This document shows, piece after piece, positions 5,978 to 6,766 of a stretch of 6,766 nucleotides of DNA. Positions within the stretch are counted from its first letter, which is position 1. Each line of letters begins with the position of its first letter. Origin of the DNA: Dokdonella_A sp049583635 (GTDB lineage Bacteria; Pseudomonadota; Gammaproteobacteria; Xanthomonadales; Rhodanobacteraceae); the NCBI GenBank assembly GCA_049583635.1, contig JBAUWF010000087.1, forward strand, positions 1 to 6,766, given 5' to 3'. The position numbers and the translations under genes are program-made. The notes beneath the pieces were generated by a model, which worked only from the letters and a program-made list of their open reading frames with translations, searched no databases and was not told the DNA's origin.

Positions 5978-6739
5978 GTGACCTATTGCGTAGGCTTGTT
6001 CCTCGATCGCGGCCTGGTGATGCTGGCCGACACCCGCACCAATGCCGGGTTCGACAACATTTCCTGCTTCTCCAAGCTCAATACCTTCTGCCGCCCCGGC
6101 GAACGCATGATCGCCACCATGAGCGCGGGCAATCTCGCGGTCTCACAGGCCGTCATCAACCGCATACAGGACGGCCTGCCCGACCCGGAAACCGGCGAGG
6201 TCGAAACCATCTATAACGTGCCGACGATGTTCCGCGCTGCGGAACTGGTCGGCGAAGGCGTGCGCCGCGTATACGACACCCACGGCAAGGCAATGCGTGA
6301 GCAGAATGTGACGTTCGACGTTTCGATCATGCTCGGCGGCCAGATCGCCGGGCGCACGATGCGCCTGTTCCATGTCTATGCCGCCGGCAACTTCATCGAG
6401 GCGACCGGTGATACGCCATTCCTGCAGATCGGTGAACACAAGTACGGCAAGCCCATACTCGATCGCGCCGTGACCAGCGACATGCCCCTGGTCGAAGGCG
6501 TGAAACTCGCGCTCATTTCGATGGATTCGACGTTGCGCTCCAACCTCAGCGTCGGACTGCCGCTGGATCTTTTGACCTATCGCAACGACGATGTCGACAG
6601 TGTGGATACCTATCGCATTACCGAGGATGATGCCTATTTCCGGATGGTCCGCGATCGCTGGTCGTCATCGCTGCACGAGGCCCAGCGCGCGATTCCGGCA
6701 CCGGACTGGCTGCGCGCGAAACACGTTGACGAAGACTGA
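5978..6739 (+). CDS. anbu: Anbu, proteasome-related N-terminal threonine hydrolase
   Basis: 253 residues including Met; belongs to the proteasome/HslV superfamily as the bacterial 'ancestral beta subunit' type (COG3484). After removal of the initiator Met the chain begins Thr-Tyr-Cys-Val-Gly, exposing Thr1 as nucleophile. Asp17 (in LADTRTNAG) and Lys32 match the Asp17/Lys33 pair of proteasomal active sites, and SAGNLA (48-53) takes the place of the strand that lines the S1 pocket and oxyanion site. Known Anbu proteins form open, helical ring assemblies without a dedicated ATPase, and their substrates are not known. The start is GTG with codon 2 ACC (Thr); no propeptide is possible because of an in-frame stop 3 bases upstream. 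It is the last gene of the cassette and the 70-base gap before it leaves room for separate control. The sequence after its stop (6740-6766) shows nothing recognisable. Confidence 0.94.
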   Translation: MTYCVGLFLDRGLVMLADTRTNAGFDNISCFSKLNTFCRPGERMIATMSAGNLAVSQAVINRIQDGLPDPETGEVETIYNVPTMFRAAELVGEGVRRVYDTHGKAMREQNVTFDVSIMLGGQIAGRTMRLFHVYAAGNFIEATGDTPFLQIGEHKYGKPILDRAVTSDMPLVEGVKLALISMDSTLRSNLSVGLPLDLLTYRNDDVDSVDTYRITEDDAYFRMVRDRWSSSLHEAQRAIPAPDWLRAKHVDED

Positions 6740-6766
6740 AACAGATCCTGACAAGTACGGCCGGGA

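Overview
The window is GC-rich, densely coded DNA, and every supported gene lies on the + strand. The mix of families points to a proteobacterium, probably a gammaproteobacterium related to Xanthomonadales/Steroidobacterales. That placement is inferred from gene content and codon style only; no marker gene is present. I saw no RNA gene, insertion sequence, CRISPR array or integration site. The longest non-coding stretch is 189 bases (2535-2723).

Layout. (1) 104-1759 encodes an exported lipoprotein: a lipobox, a polyproline tether, then a predicted six-bladed Asp-box (BNR) beta-propeller of sialidase shape that lacks the sialidase signature I would expect. (2) 1866-2534 encodes a flavin nitroreductase-fold protein that aligns without gaps to the core of iodotyrosine deiodinase (IYD) and keeps the Glu/Tyr/Lys residues that define that subfamily's halotyrosine site. 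(3) 2724-6739 is a four-gene cassette: circularly permuted type 2 ATP-grasp, alpha-E protein, transglutaminase-like cysteine peptidase, and the proteasome-related N-terminal threonine hydrolase Anbu. The first three genes are nearly seamless (1-base overlap, then a 2-base gap). Anbu follows after 70 bases with its own strong ribosome-binding site.

How the genes may work together. The four-gene cassette is a recurrent bacterial neighbourhood with no settled function. The enzyme types suggest that a peptide or amide bond is made by the ATP-grasp with the alpha-E protein, cut or transferred by the transglutaminase-like protein, and that a product is processed or degraded in the Anbu ring. This is a cytosolic 'synthesise, edit, degrade' circuit by inference, and no substrate gene is visible. 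All catalytic positions I could check are intact (Cys166/His203/Asp219 in the transglutaminase; Thr1/Asp17/Lys32 in Anbu). The lipoprotein and the IYD-like gene look like separate transcription units, each preceded by a weak TAGRAT -10-like hexamer, and nothing in the sequence links them to the Anbu cassette.
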